Made by a program: the position numbers and the translations under genes. Below the pieces are notes generated by a model that was not told where the DNA came from, did not search any database, and saw nothing but the letters and a program-made list of their open reading frames with translations. 46,154 nt of DNA from a virus, in the IMG/VR virus record IMGVR_UViG_3300025156_000003, positions 1 to 46,154 of that record; one strand, given 5' to 3'. Shown in pieces: positions 25,170-31,661 of the stretch (position 1 is the first letter of the stretch; every line of letters begins with the position of its first letter).

Positions 25170-25335
25170 AATTTCCTTCCTTTTTCTTAACAGATGAACT
25201 TCGCTGATGTTGTGCATCTTTGTTTTTAATCACTTGCCCATAAACAGTTGGTGAAAAGAAATCATCTAATTTCAACAACAAAACACAATCATCGAGCAAT
25301 CCCCATTTTAATGCTAAAAATGTTCCCTCTTCCAA
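25144..25335 (-). CDS. Doubtful small gene, possibly truncated
   Basis: A 63-codon frame from TTG 25335. The first 38 codons read protein-like (LALKWGLLDDCVLLLKLDDF), but the rest crosses the degenerate palindrome and the start of the next gene. GGAG is only two bases from the TTG. It may be the remnant of a longer gene cut by cassette insertion. Confidence 0.3.
   Translation of the reverse strand: MEEGTFLALKWGLLDDCVLLLKLDDFFSPTVYGQVIKNKDAQHQRSSSVKKKEGNYEYTPKIK
25186..25219 (-). repeat. Degenerate palindrome, family 1 (copy D)
   Basis: The minus strand reads AAGATGCACAACATCAGCGA followed by AGTTCATCTGTTAAG. It aligns with copies A-C (AAGATGCTCCGCAACAGCGA...) but with several changes, so the inner stem is weakened. 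It again sits right before a ribosome site and gene start. Confidence 0.55.
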
Positions 25336-25351
25336 CTCTCCAAAACGCAGA

Positions 25352-25585
25352 TTATGGAGTTATGCACATATCACAATCTTCTTGTTTACGCAGTGGACAA
25401 TTATCCTTATGATCACAATTTATGCATTCGGTAACATATCCGAACCTACAGTCTAATACCATACATTCTCTTCTATCATCATCATCAAGTGAACAACCAC
25501 ACTCTCCATCTGAATCTGGACAATAAAGTCCGGTATAACCGTTTTTCTTTGCATATTCTAATATTACTTCATCTACTGTTGGCAT
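25352..25585 (-). CDS. Cysteine-rich small protein
   Basis: A 77-aa protein; the start at 25585 has TTGGAGG 5 bases upstream and is preferred over one at 25597. It holds about ten cysteines, including YCPDSDGECGC, CMVLDCRFG, CINCDHKDNCP and CDMCITP, so it probably binds two or more metal ions. The short Asp run (SLDDDDRR) may be a surface loop. No family recognised. Confidence 0.55.
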   Translation of the reverse strand: MPTVDEVILEYAKKNGYTGLYCPDSDGECGCSLDDDDRRECMVLDCRFGYVTECINCDHKDNCPLRKQEDCDMCITP

Positions 25586-25602
25586 TTTATCCTCCAAATT
25601 TA

Positions 25603-25836
25603 TTAGTTATATATTTCTAAAAATTTTGTAATAGATTCTTGTAATTTCTTTGCAGTAATATGAAAAATTTTACCATTCAATTTACCTTTTTCGATGTAAA
25701 GATAAGGGAAGCAACCGGGTTCTGTTGTATTCCAAGAACAAATGCGTCCATTATCATCGGATAACGCAAATCCTTCTTGATGTAAATACATAGTATTTTT
25801 TGGGGCTTCTTCTAATTCAATAATTAATTTTTTCAT
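25603..25836 (-). CDS. Hypothetical 77-aa protein
   Basis: AAAAGGAG precedes the ATG, which overlaps the stop of the membrane peptide gene. It is a compact beta/alpha protein (MKKLIIELEEAPKNTMYLHQ, then RICSWNTTEPGCFPYLYIEK), ending in an amphipathic helix. No family recognised. Confidence 0.5.
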   Translation of the reverse strand: MKKLIIELEEAPKNTMYLHQEGFALSDDNGRICSWNTTEPGCFPYLYIEKGKLNGKIFHITAKKLQESITKFLEIYN

Positions 25837-25976
25837 AATTTTCTCCTTTTAAAATTTTCCTTTCTCAAAATCCTTTTTTCTCTCTGCCTGCTCCAAGAAG
25901 AAATAATGCAGGCAAACAACAAAACACCGATAAATACAACGATAATAATTGCTAAAATTAAAAGTAATAAATCCAT
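25833..25976 (-). CDS. Single-pass membrane peptide, first gene of the minus operon
   Basis: A 47-aa protein with TGGAGG 6 bases before ATG. Residues 2-26 (DLLLLILAIIIVVFIGVLLF and following) form one transmembrane helix; the rest is strongly basic (WSRQREKRILRKENFKRRKL). It overlaps the next gene by ATGA. Early phage membrane peptides of this kind often act in superinfection exclusion or host takeover; here that is only a guess. Confidence 0.6.
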   Translation of the reverse strand: MDLLLLILAIIIVVFIGVLLFACIISSWSRQREKRILRKENFKRRKL

Positions 25977-26114
25977 TTTTCACCTCCACAGAGACGATAT
26001 TTTATTTACGGATATACTGTCAAGATAAAAATAATTTATTTTCATTTGAAAAAATTTATAGAAAAGGGTTGACAGAAATTATAATAATTTATTATTGTCT
26101 TTGTAGGAGGAAAA
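25977..26114. promoter_or_regulatory. Divergent promoter region between the two accessory operons
   Basis: The first minus-strand gene starts at 25976 and the first plus-strand gene at 26115. The minus strand has TTGACA at about 26021-26016, and the plus strand has GTTGACAG at about 26073, with TATTATTG about 18-20 bases further on. Clear TATAAT boxes at normal spacing are not visible on either side, so the -10 elements are uncertain. An early-phase divergent control region is the simplest reading. Confidence 0.4.
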
Positions 26115-26270
26115 ATGAAAGGCAAAACAAATACTAAAAAAATCGGCAAAACCATTTATTTAACGGCATCTATCTGGAATAAAATCCTTAAATATGCAAA
26201 GAAGCAAGATCGTCCCAAATCGAAGATAATTGAATTTGCCGTTCTGGAATATTTTGATAAGAGGGGATAA
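26115..26270 (+). CDS. Ribbon-helix-helix regulator
   Basis: A 51-aa protein with TAGGAGG 6 bases upstream. The segment KKIGKTIYLTASIWNKILKY followed by AKKQDRPKSKIIEFAVLEYF fits a ribbon-helix-helix DNA-binding fold: a beta strand, helix A, a short turn with PKS, then helix B. As the first gene of the plus accessory operon beside the divergent control region, it is a good candidate for an autoregulator. Its stop is shared with the next start (TAATG). Confidence 0.65.
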   Translation: MKGKTNTKKIGKTIYLTASIWNKILKYAKKQDRPKSKIIEFAVLEYFDKRG

Positions 26271-26617
26271 TGAAAAAAAAGAGAAAATCAAAATACAATG
26301 CTAAAAAGACAATTTCTTACGGTATTACTTTTGATTCCAAAAAAGAAGCAAGAAGGTATCGAGACCTGAAACTGATGGAAATGGCGGGGGAGATAGAAAA
26401 TTTGATTCTCCAGCCGAAATATAAACTTCAAGATGATTTCAAATATAAAGGTAAAACAATCAAAGCAATCTATTACATCGCAGACTTCCGTTACTATGAT
26501 GTGTCGGAAAAGGAAACTGTCATCGAGGATTGTAAAGGCGTCAAAACCGCTGTTTACAGATTGAAAAAGAAACTATTCCTGCATAAATATCCAGATGTAA
26601 ATTTTATTGAAACATAG
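26270..26617 (+). CDS. DUF1064 family nuclease-like protein
   Basis: A 115-aa protein. It follows the DUF1064 pattern closely: KYNAKKTISYGITFDSKKEA, then RRYRDLKLMEMAGEIENLIL, QPKYKL, IYYIADFRYYD, VIEDCKG and YRLKKKLFLHKYP. The spacing of Glu (in SKKEARR), Asp (IADF) and Glu-x-Lys (EDCKG) matches a PD-(D/E)XK nuclease core. Members are thought to be Holliday-junction or structure-specific nucleases in phage replication modules. Its place next to the initiator fits this. Confidence 0.75.
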   Translation: MKKKRKSKYNAKKTISYGITFDSKKEARRYRDLKLMEMAGEIENLILQPKYKLQDDFKYKGKTIKAIYYIADFRYYDVSEKETVIEDCKGVKTAVYRLKKKLFLHKYPDVNFIET

Positions 26618-26676
26618 AAAAGAAATGAAAAAACTACAGAAAATATTTGACACATTTAAAGAAGGAAATATTTTGG

Positions 26677-26732
26677 ATTCGTAGGTTCTGGCAGGGTGAA
26701 ATCCCTGACAGTAGCCTTGCCGACCTACGAAT
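26677..26732 (+). ncRNA. Candidate structured RNA leader upstream of the initiator gene
   Basis: ATTCGTAGGT (26677-26686) pairs perfectly with ACCTACGAAT (26723-26732). The stem can be extended by GGCA (26690-26693) with TGCC (26718-26721). Inside is a small hairpin GGG-TGAAAT-CCC (26694-26705), followed by an unpaired TGACAGTAG stretch. It ends 19 bases before the start codon. The inner hairpin slightly recalls FMN riboswitch P2, but the rest of that consensus is absent. It may be a translational control element or a protein-binding site. Confidence 0.5.
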
Positions 26733-26751
26733 ATATTTCAGGGGATATATA

Positions 26752-27591
26752 ATGAATGGTTACGAATTATCACGCAATTGGTTTGACTTTTGTTTTGAAA
26801 ATCCAGAAAAAATAAAACCTAAACACTCCGCAATTTATTTTTTTGCTATTGAACATTGTAATCGGTTAGGCTGGAAAAAGAAATTTGGATTTCCTTCGCA
26901 AATGGTAATGGAGGCAATCGGAATAAAAAAACATCAAACATATATTAAAGCATTCAATGATATTGTCGATTGGGGATTTTTTAAATTAATTCAAAAATCA
27001 ACAAATCAATACTCTTCAAACATAATTAGCCTTATTCCTGCTATGCCTAAAAAAGGCAAAGCATTGGGCAAAGCAATTGCAAAGCATAGGGCAAAGCAAA
27101 TAGAAGGCATAGGGCAAAGCACAGGGCAAAGCATTGGACATATAAATAAACTATTAACAATAGAACCAATTAACAAAGAACAAGAAAAGATTTACAGAAA
27201 ATTTGCACATTTAAAATTATCAATTTCAGAATATGAAAAACTCAAACTTAAATATTCAAAAGAACAGATAGATGATATTTTAGATTCAATACAGAATTAT
27301 AAAAAAAATACAAATTATAAGTCTCTTTATTTGACGGCGAATAAATGGTTGAAAAAAGAATATCCTGAAAACATAAAACAATCTGATGAATATCCTGAAC
27401 CAGAATCTTTAAAATATTATTTGCAGAAAACTGATAAGAAAGATTACCCTGAAATTCTGAAAAATCTTATTCAGGTGATGGGCAAGAATTATGAGAGAAT
27501 GGATCATCTTACTTATATATTCAATGACAAATACAGATTCATAGAATTTCAGAAATCTTATAAAACAATATTGGAACAAAAACGAAGATAA
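26752..27591 (+). CDS. Replication initiator-like protein (O/DnaD-like)
   Basis: A 279-aa protein; start 26752 has AGGGGAT upstream. A frame extending to TTG 26647 would cross the structured leader and is rejected. The N-terminal 90 residues resemble a winged helix of phage O-type or DnaD-like initiators: [20 protein letters not shown], then [20 protein letters not shown] and [14 protein letters not shown] repetitive basic linker follows (residues about 100-130, [20 protein letters not shown]), encoded by DNA iterons. The C-terminal helical part has [20 protein letters not shown]. It probably binds the iterons in its own gene and recruits the host replisome. No phage helicase loader was identified. 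Confidence 0.6.
   Translation: MNGYELSRNWFDFCFENPEKIKPKHSAIYFFAIEHCNRLGWKKKFGFPSQMVMEAIGIKKHQTYIKAFNDIVDWGFFKLIQKSTNQYSSNIISLIPAMPKKGKALGKAIAKHRAKQIEGIGQSTGQSIGHINKLLTIEPINKEQEKIYRKFAHLKLSISEYEKLKLKYSKEQIDDILDSIQNYKKNTNYKSLYLTANKWLKKEYPENIKQSDEYPEPESLKYYLQKTDKKDYPEILKNLIQVMGKNYERMDHLTYIFNDKYRFIEFQKSYKTILEQKRR
27055..27133. repeat. Iteron cluster, candidate replication origin inside the initiator gene
   Basis: GGCAAAGCA occurs exactly at 27055, 27067, 27090, 27113 and 27125, and once as TGCAAAGCA at 27078. Spacing is 11-12 bp, with one 23-bp gap that holds a degenerate unit. About one helical turn per repeat puts all copies on one face. Iterons within an initiator gene are the arrangement of the lambda O gene. 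Confidence 0.65.
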
Positions 27592-27616
27592 ATACACACA
27601 ACAAATGGAGGTTAAA

Positions 27617-29290
27617 ATGGGTTTAAATAAACAAAAAGGAAATATGTATGGTTTCATTGACTATACTTGGAACACTTGTAAAGGTAAGTGTCCGCACGAT
27701 TGCAGTTATTGTCATCCAGCAAACACAAACATATTGATGGGTGATTTTTCGATTAAATGTATAGAAGATATTAAAATTGACGATGAAATAATAGGATTAA
27801 GCAAAACAAATAACAAAGGTTACTATAAGTTTGTAAAATCTAAAGTCGTGAATAAATCAAAAAGATATGCAGAAAAACTTTTAAAAATTACGACAAAAGA
27901 AAATATTTTGTATTGTACTCCAGAACATCCTTTGATGGGAAGCACAGAAAACAGAAACGGATCAGACTGGAAATCTGCAAAATCTTTTTCGCCATTTCAA
28001 AATCTAAGATATGTTCATAAAGGAGTTAATATCTTTTCAAAAAATCAACGCTTTGGTTATTTAAAAGGAATTATAGATGGTGATGGGTGTATATTTAATT
28101 TCAAGAATAAGGAAGGTAATCAATATAAAGGTTTTGAAATAGTTTGCGTAAACGATATATTATACCATCACATAAAGAAAGAAATCAAATCATTATTTGG
28201 CATTGTTTTGAATGATGGTATAAAAAGAGCTTCAAAAAATTCTTATGGCAATGATTGTAAAATGCTTCATACGAGAAGAACTAATGATGTATTAAAAATT
28301 GTTGATATGACTAAATATCAATTTAACACAGATTATGCAAGAGGATATATTGCTGGAATGATTGATACTAATGGTAGCGTTGGGAAAAATGGAACAATAA
28401 GAATATCCCAAAGCGAAATCGCAAATAAAAATAAATTTCAATTTATTTTAGATTGTCTTGGTATTTTGGAAATAGATTATGTCAAAGAAAAAGATTGTAT
28501 AAGAATTAATTCAAGTTTTGAGATTAAAATGTTTTTATTATTTGATTGTGGAGTACGACACTCAATAAAATCCAATAGATTAATATTCGGAAACACAGTA
28601 AAAGGAACAAAGCATAGCGAGATAATAAAGATTGAAAAATCATCAGGTAACATAGTATATAACTTGCAAACAGAATGCGAAAATTTTATAGCTAATGGTT
28701 TTATCGTTCATAATTGCTATATGAAACGATTCCCACAACCAGAATTGCATTTTGACGAAAAAGAATTAAAAACTAATTTAGGTTCGGATAATTATATCTT
28801 TGTTGGCTCAAGTTGTGATATGTGGGCAAATCAAATTCCTTCATTGTGGATAGAGAGAACACTTGATCATTGCAATCAATACAATAAAAATAGATATTTA
28901 TTTCAAAGCAAAAACCCAGAAAGATTTTCAGATGTTATTACGGAATTACCTGAAAATACAATATTAAGCACGACAATTGAAACAACAAAAGATGAATATT
29001 TTAACTTTTCCGGCGGACAAAAATTCAGCAATAGAATAGAATCATTAATATTGTTATCGGATGCATTTCCAATAATGATAACTATTGAACCAATTATGGA
29101 TTTTGAATTAGATGATTTTATTTATTTGTTGGATTTTTTAAATAATATTCATCAAATAAATATTGGAGCAGATTCAGGTAACAATAACTTACCAGAACCA
29201 AGCAAAAATAAGATACTTGAACTTATCAAAAATCTTGAACAGGTCACAACAGTATTTCAAAAACCAAACTTGAAACGATTACTAAAATAA
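27617..29290 (+). CDS. Radical-SAM (DUF5131/Gp37-Gp68-like) protein interrupted by an intein
   Basis: A 557-aa precursor. Start 27617 has GGAGG 5 bases upstream; an ATG at 27605 lies inside that site and is rejected. The host protein (222 aa after splicing) has TWNTCKGKCPHDCSY before the intein and CYMKRFPQPELHFDEKELK after it. Joined, Cys25-x3-Cys29-x2-Cys forms a radical-SAM [4Fe-4S] motif. Later parts (YIFVGSSCDMWANQIP, RYLFQSKNPERF, ILSTTIETT) match phage Gp37/Gp68-like DUF5131 proteins. The substrate of this family is unsettled. Residues 32-366 are the intein. Confidence 0.75.
   Translation: MGLNKQKGNMYGFIDYTWNTCKGKCPHDCSYCHPANTNILMGDFSIKCIEDIKIDDEIIGLSKTNNKGYYKFVKSKVVNKSKRYAEKLLKITTKENILYCTPEHPLMGSTENRNGSDWKSAKSFSPFQNLRYVHKGVNIFSKNQRFGYLKGIIDGDGCIFNFKNKEGNQYKGFEIVCVNDILYHHIKKEIKSLFGIVLNDGIKRASKNSYGNDCKMLHTRRTNDVLKIVDMTKYQFNTDYARGYIAGMIDTNGSVGKNGTIRISQSEIANKNKFQFILDCLGILEIDYVKEKDCIRINSSFEIKMFLLFDCGVRHSIKSNRLIFGNTVKGTKHSEIIKIEKSSGNIVYNLQTECENFIANGFIVHNCYMKRFPQPELHFDEKELKTNLGSDNYIFVGSSCDMWANQIPSLWIERTLDHCNQYNKNRYLFQSKNPERFSDVITELPENTILSTTIETTKDEYFNFSGGQKFSNRIESLILLSDAFPIMITIEPIMDFELDDFIYLLDFLNNIHQINIGADSGNNNLPEPSKNKILELIKNLEQVTTVFQKPNLKRLLK
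27710..28714 (+). other. Intein with LAGLIDADG homing endonuclease
   Basis: 335 residues. The first residue is Cys (CHPANTNILMGDFSIKCIED, block A). Block B has TPEH (precursor residues 101-104). Two LAGLIDADG motifs are visible: YLKGIIDGDG (148-157) and YIAGMIDTNG (244-253), each with its catalytic Asp. The end reads NLQTECENFIANGFIVHN, then Cys as the +1 residue, so block F and the HN|C junction are complete. All splicing residues are present; it should be active. Removal joins Tyr31 to Cys367. Confidence 0.88.
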
Positions 29291-29304
29291 AAAGGAAAAG
29301 AAAA

Positions 29305-29499
29305 TTGAAAATCATAGAAATATCAGTATTAGAAAAACGAGATAATTTCAGAGGAATTATCAAATTAACTTTATTTGGATTTACATTGGATTGGTTTAGG
29401 GAATATGATGATTGGTTTGTTTATCTGAAAACATCACAAAAATTTATTCGTTTAAGCAGTGCAGGATTTTTAATGAGTTGGAGAATTAAGGAGATATAA
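29305..29499 (+). CDS. Hypothetical 64-aa protein, TTG start
   Basis: TTG at 29305 follows AAAGGAAAAG. The protein is beta-rich (MKIIEISVLEKRDNFRGIIK, then LFGFTLDWFREYDDWFVYLK) and may be a small barrel. Its stop is shared with the next start. No family recognised. Confidence 0.45.
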   Translation: MKIIEISVLEKRDNFRGIIKLTLFGFTLDWFREYDDWFVYLKTSQKFIRLSSAGFLMSWRIKEI

Positions 29500-29867
29500 T
29501 GAAAAAAATAGACATAAAGTATTTAGGAATACCAAATATCTGTTTTTCATTAACAGATAAAAATGATGACCGAGAAAAAGAGTATGTCAAACAAAGAATT
29601 GAAAGGGGTTTTGACGATTCTGAAACATGGTCTTTAGGTGATACTATTGCAAACTTTATAGTTCCAAGATTGGAGTTATACATTGAATTGGCAAGCCAAC
29701 ATATAATAATTAAAGATGATTTTAAAGAAGGAATTGAATCATTTTTAGATGCAATGAAATTATTGTCCAGAGATAATGGTATAAGAATATTTAATGACAA
29801 GGAAAAAGAACGAGTTGAAAAAGGATTAAAGGCATTCCCAAATATATTTTATGGGTTATGGTGGTAA
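29499..29867 (+). CDS. Hypothetical 122-aa protein
   Basis: AAGGAG precedes the ATG. The sequence reads KYLGIPNICFSLTDKNDDRE, then YVKQRIERGFDDSETWSLGD, then a helical C-terminal half with IESFLDAMKLLSRDNGIRIF. The DSETW.LG pattern is seen in some small phage-encoded alpha proteins, but I cannot name a family. Confidence 0.5.
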   Translation: MKKIDIKYLGIPNICFSLTDKNDDREKEYVKQRIERGFDDSETWSLGDTIANFIVPRLELYIELASQHIIIKDDFKEGIESFLDAMKLLSRDNGIRIFNDKEKERVEKGLKAFPNIFYGLWW

Positions 29868-29876
29868 GGGGATACA

Positions 29877-30119
29877 ATGAATGATATGGAATGGATAAGC
29901 GTAAAAGACAGATTACCATTAAAATCACAACCAGTAGAATTTAGAGGTTCTGGTTATTTTCATCAGTCGGAAAATGCAACAGTTAAAAGTTTAGGGTTTA
30001 TTGGGAAAATATGTTGGGAAAGGGATAATGGTTTGCAAAATGCAATAACTCATTGGAGACCTTTATTGAAAAAAACAAAAGATGTAGGATATGGGCGAAG
30101 GAAAAATAATGCAAATTAG
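29877..30119 (+). CDS. DUF551-like protein
   Basis: An 80-aa protein. EWISVKDRLPLKSQPVEFRG at the start and ITHWRPLLKK near the end are the two conserved parts of DUF551 (pattern W..V.DRLP ... THW.PLP). Function of the family is unknown; it is common in phage accessory regions. It overlaps the next gene. Confidence 0.65.
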   Translation: MNDMEWISVKDRLPLKSQPVEFRGSGYFHQSENATVKSLGFIGKICWERDNGLQNAITHWRPLLKKTKDVGYGRRKNNAN

Positions 30120-30318
30120 ATTAAATTATATTGGTGGAGACGGAGTTTCTCCTGCAAGTATTATCGAATTGATAATTGAAACCGGAACAGTCAAAATCAA
30201 TGAAGATATTACTGATTTGAACGGTAAGGTTGACATTGATTTTATTAACAATCTCCAAAATATTGCTAATGATCTATTAGACCAAAACCGTTTAATATCT
30301 GAAAAATTAGCGACATAA
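30109..30318 (+). CDS. Hypothetical 69-aa protein whose stop lies in an attC-like site
   Basis: Start 30109 is chosen because GAAGGA lies upstream; the ATG at 30091 has none. The N-terminal half is beta (MQIRLNYIGGDGVSPASIIE), the C-terminal half helical (DFINNLQNIANDLLDQNRLI). The stop TAA (30316-30318) is formed by the first arm (ATAAC) of the attC-like element, which is how integron cassettes commonly end. Confidence 0.5.
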   Translation: MQIRLNYIGGDGVSPASIIELIIETGTVKINEDITDLNGKVDIDFINNLQNIANDLLDQNRLISEKLAT

Positions 30319-30393
30319 CGGTTTGCGTATGCCGTGCAAATCAGAATGATTTGTGCGTGCATACAAAGAGACAATCACGGATACGCTTGTTAT
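30315..30393 (+). repeat. attC-like imperfect palindrome, family 2 (copy 2)
   Basis: Begins ATAACGGTTTGCGTATGCCG and ends CACGGATACGCTTGTTAT. Pairs are ATAAC/GTTAT, GCGTAT/ATACGC and CCGTG/CACGG with unpaired GGTTT, TT and one extrahelical base. The middle holds a perfect hairpin CAAATCA-GAA-TGATTTG. At 79 bp it has attC size and shape. The arms match the 20893-20957 element, 9.4 kb away and on the other strand. Confidence 0.65.
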
Positions 30394-30437
30394 ATTGCAT
30401 ATTTGTCAGAAAGAAAAAATAAAAGGAGAAAATAAAA

Positions 30438-30635
30438 ATGTGTGAATATTGCAAGAAAGAAGTAATGGAGAATAAAGATTTAATCAATAATGGATTTCCT
30501 GATCCAAGAACAGCGATACTCGTAACAATTGGCTATGACGAAATAAATAATAAACCATCTTTAGTAGTTTGTTCGCCACGAGGAATTGATTTTGCCTATA
30601 TCAATTATTGTCCAATTTGTGGCAGAAAACTATAG
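30438..30635 (+). CDS. Small zinc-ribbon protein
   Basis: A 65-aa protein with AAGGAG upstream. Knuckles CEYCKKE at the start and NYCPICGRKL at the end make one zinc ribbon; the middle is beta-rich (ILVTIGYDEINNKPSLVVCS). The stop TAG is directly followed by GCGACATAAC and the family 1 palindrome. It is flanked on both sides by attC-like elements, the clearest single-gene cassette in the window. Confidence 0.6.
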   Translation: MCEYCKKEVMENKDLINNGFPDPRTAILVTIGYDEINNKPSLVVCSPRGIDFAYINYCPICGRKL

Positions 30636-30639
30636 CGAC

Positions 30640-30681
30640 ATAACATCAAGATGCTCCGCAACAGCGGAGATAAGATGTTAT
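30640..30681 (+). repeat. Conserved palindrome, family 1 (copy C)
   Basis: ATAACATCAAGATGCTCCGC, loop AACA, then GCGGAGATAAGATGTTAT. Stems ATAACATC/GATGTTAT and CTCCGC/GCGGAG are perfect. AAAAAAGGAG and an ATG follow. It shares the upstream bases TAGCGACATAAC with the family 2 element at 30315. Confidence 0.78.
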
Positions 30682-30697
30682 AAAAAAGGAGAAAAAG

Positions 30698-31033
30698 ATG
30701 GAAAAAAATAATGAAGATGATATTCTGATTAAAAGTTGCACAGTAGATTTTAACAAAGACGGAACTAAATCAAAAGTATATAAATATGATTGTGACGATA
30801 ATGTCGGATATATTATAGTATTTGATTTTGAACATAAAGAATACGGTCATTTAATTGGTTTAGGAACAAAAGACAATAAAGGGAATGTAAATAAAGTAGG
30901 TATAACAATAAAAGAGGCAGAAGTATTAGTTAAATTGTTAAAAAAATCAATAAGAAACTCCTTATTGGCGGAGATTATTAAGAGAGGGAAAGATGAAAAA
31001 CAAAGAAGGGACGGTCTGTTGGGCAATTCTTAA
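30698..31033 (+). CDS. Hypothetical 111-aa protein
   Basis: AAAAGGAG lies 8 bases before ATG. Residues 1-85 are beta-rich (CTVDFNKDGTKSKVYKYDCD, then YIIVFDFEHKEYGHLIGLGT), followed by a helix (AEVLVKLLKKSIRN) and a charged tail. It overlaps the following winged-helix gene by 41 bases. No family recognised. Confidence 0.5.
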   Translation: MEKNNEDDILIKSCTVDFNKDGTKSKVYKYDCDDNVGYIIVFDFEHKEYGHLIGLGTKDNKGNVNKVGITIKEAEVLVKLLKKSIRNSLLAEIIKRGKDEKQRRDGLLGNS

Positions 31034-31241
31034 ATTCTATGAAAAAACTATAAATTTTTATAGAACTAAAAGTAGATGGTTCGCAACGGATATGTTTTAT
31101 TTTGTCCGGAAGGAACTTATCCGTTTCGGAAATAAACCATTCGATTCCACGATTTCAAGAAAAATGAGAGAGTTAAGGAAAGAAGGTCTTATCGATTATG
31201 AAGTGATAGACCAGCAGAAAGCACTTTATCGCTGGAGATAA
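30993..31241 (+). CDS. Winged-helix protein, 82 aa
   Basis: GAGGGA precedes the ATG inside the end of the previous gene. WFATDMFYFVRKELIRFGNK, then STISRKMRELRKEGLIDYEV and ALYRWR give helix, recognition helix and a beta wing with an aromatic end. It is likely a small DNA-binding regulator; the operator is unknown. Confidence 0.55.
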   Translation: MKNKEGTVCWAILKFYEKTINFYRTKSRWFATDMFYFVRKELIRFGNKPFDSTISRKMRELRKEGLIDYEVIDQQKALYRWR

Positions 31242-31250
31242 ACAAACATT

Positions 31251-31311
31251 CCGCTCCGAGTCCTGATTATTTCAGGTATCCGATTCATAACGGAACTCCA
31301 TCTCGGAGCGG
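31251..31311 (+). repeat. Cruciform-like element with perfect 10-bp outer stem
   Basis: CCGCTCCGAG (31251-31260) pairs with CTCGGAGCGG (31302-31311). Inside are two further hairpins: CCTGA/TCAGG (31262-31276) and TCCG/CGGA (31279-31294). Together they form a three-way junction. It stands between two single genes, 17 bases before the next ATG. Confidence 0.65.
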
Positions 31312-31328
31312 ACAAAAAAGAGGAAAAA

Positions 31329-31595
31329 ATGAAAATCAAATATACAGTGATTTGTAACCGATGCGGAGGGACAGGGACAGAACCGTCAAACAGAACTCTA
31401 ACACCGGAAGAAATGAAAACAGGCAGGAAAGAACCTGATGAGAACAATTATCCGTGTATTTATTGCAAGGGAAAGAAAGGAATAGAAGTAACCAAAACCG
31501 GTGTAGAAAAATTGCTGGTTCAATTCGATATTCTGAAAACAAGGGTGAAAACCAAAGGGAATATCATTGAATTATCCTCTACGGCTAAAAATTAG
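31329..31595 (+). CDS. DnaJ-type zinc-finger protein
   Basis: An 88-aa protein. CNRCGGTGTEPSNRTL and YPCIYCKGKKGIEV give two CxxCxGxG-like knuckles, the zinc-finger unit of DnaJ. Between them is a short charged linker; the C-terminal 30 residues are helical or beta (EKLLVQFDILKTRVKTKGNI). It may bind unfolded protein or nucleic acid. Confidence 0.55.
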   Translation: MKIKYTVICNRCGGTGTEPSNRTLTPEEMKTGRKEPDENNYPCIYCKGKKGIEVTKTGVEKLLVQFDILKTRVKTKGNIIELSSTAKN

Positions 31596-31661
31596 CAGGG
31601 TAGATTGAGAGAATTTTTAAAAGTTAAGCAATGATACTACTTTTATAAAAAAGGGCTTAAA

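Noticed and set aside
26677-26732. FMN riboswitch
   Set aside because: Only the short GGGTGAAATCCC-like hairpin resembles it; the other conserved helices and the 3' CYGGAT-type part are missing, and the gene below is not a flavin gene.
27050-27140. CRISPR-like array
   Set aside because: The repeats are 9 bp with about 3-bp spacers, inside a coding gene; this is an iteron pattern.
30391-30437. tRNA gene near the large palindrome
   Set aside because: No cloverleaf with TTC-arm was found here or anywhere in the window; the fold is a simple long hairpin.
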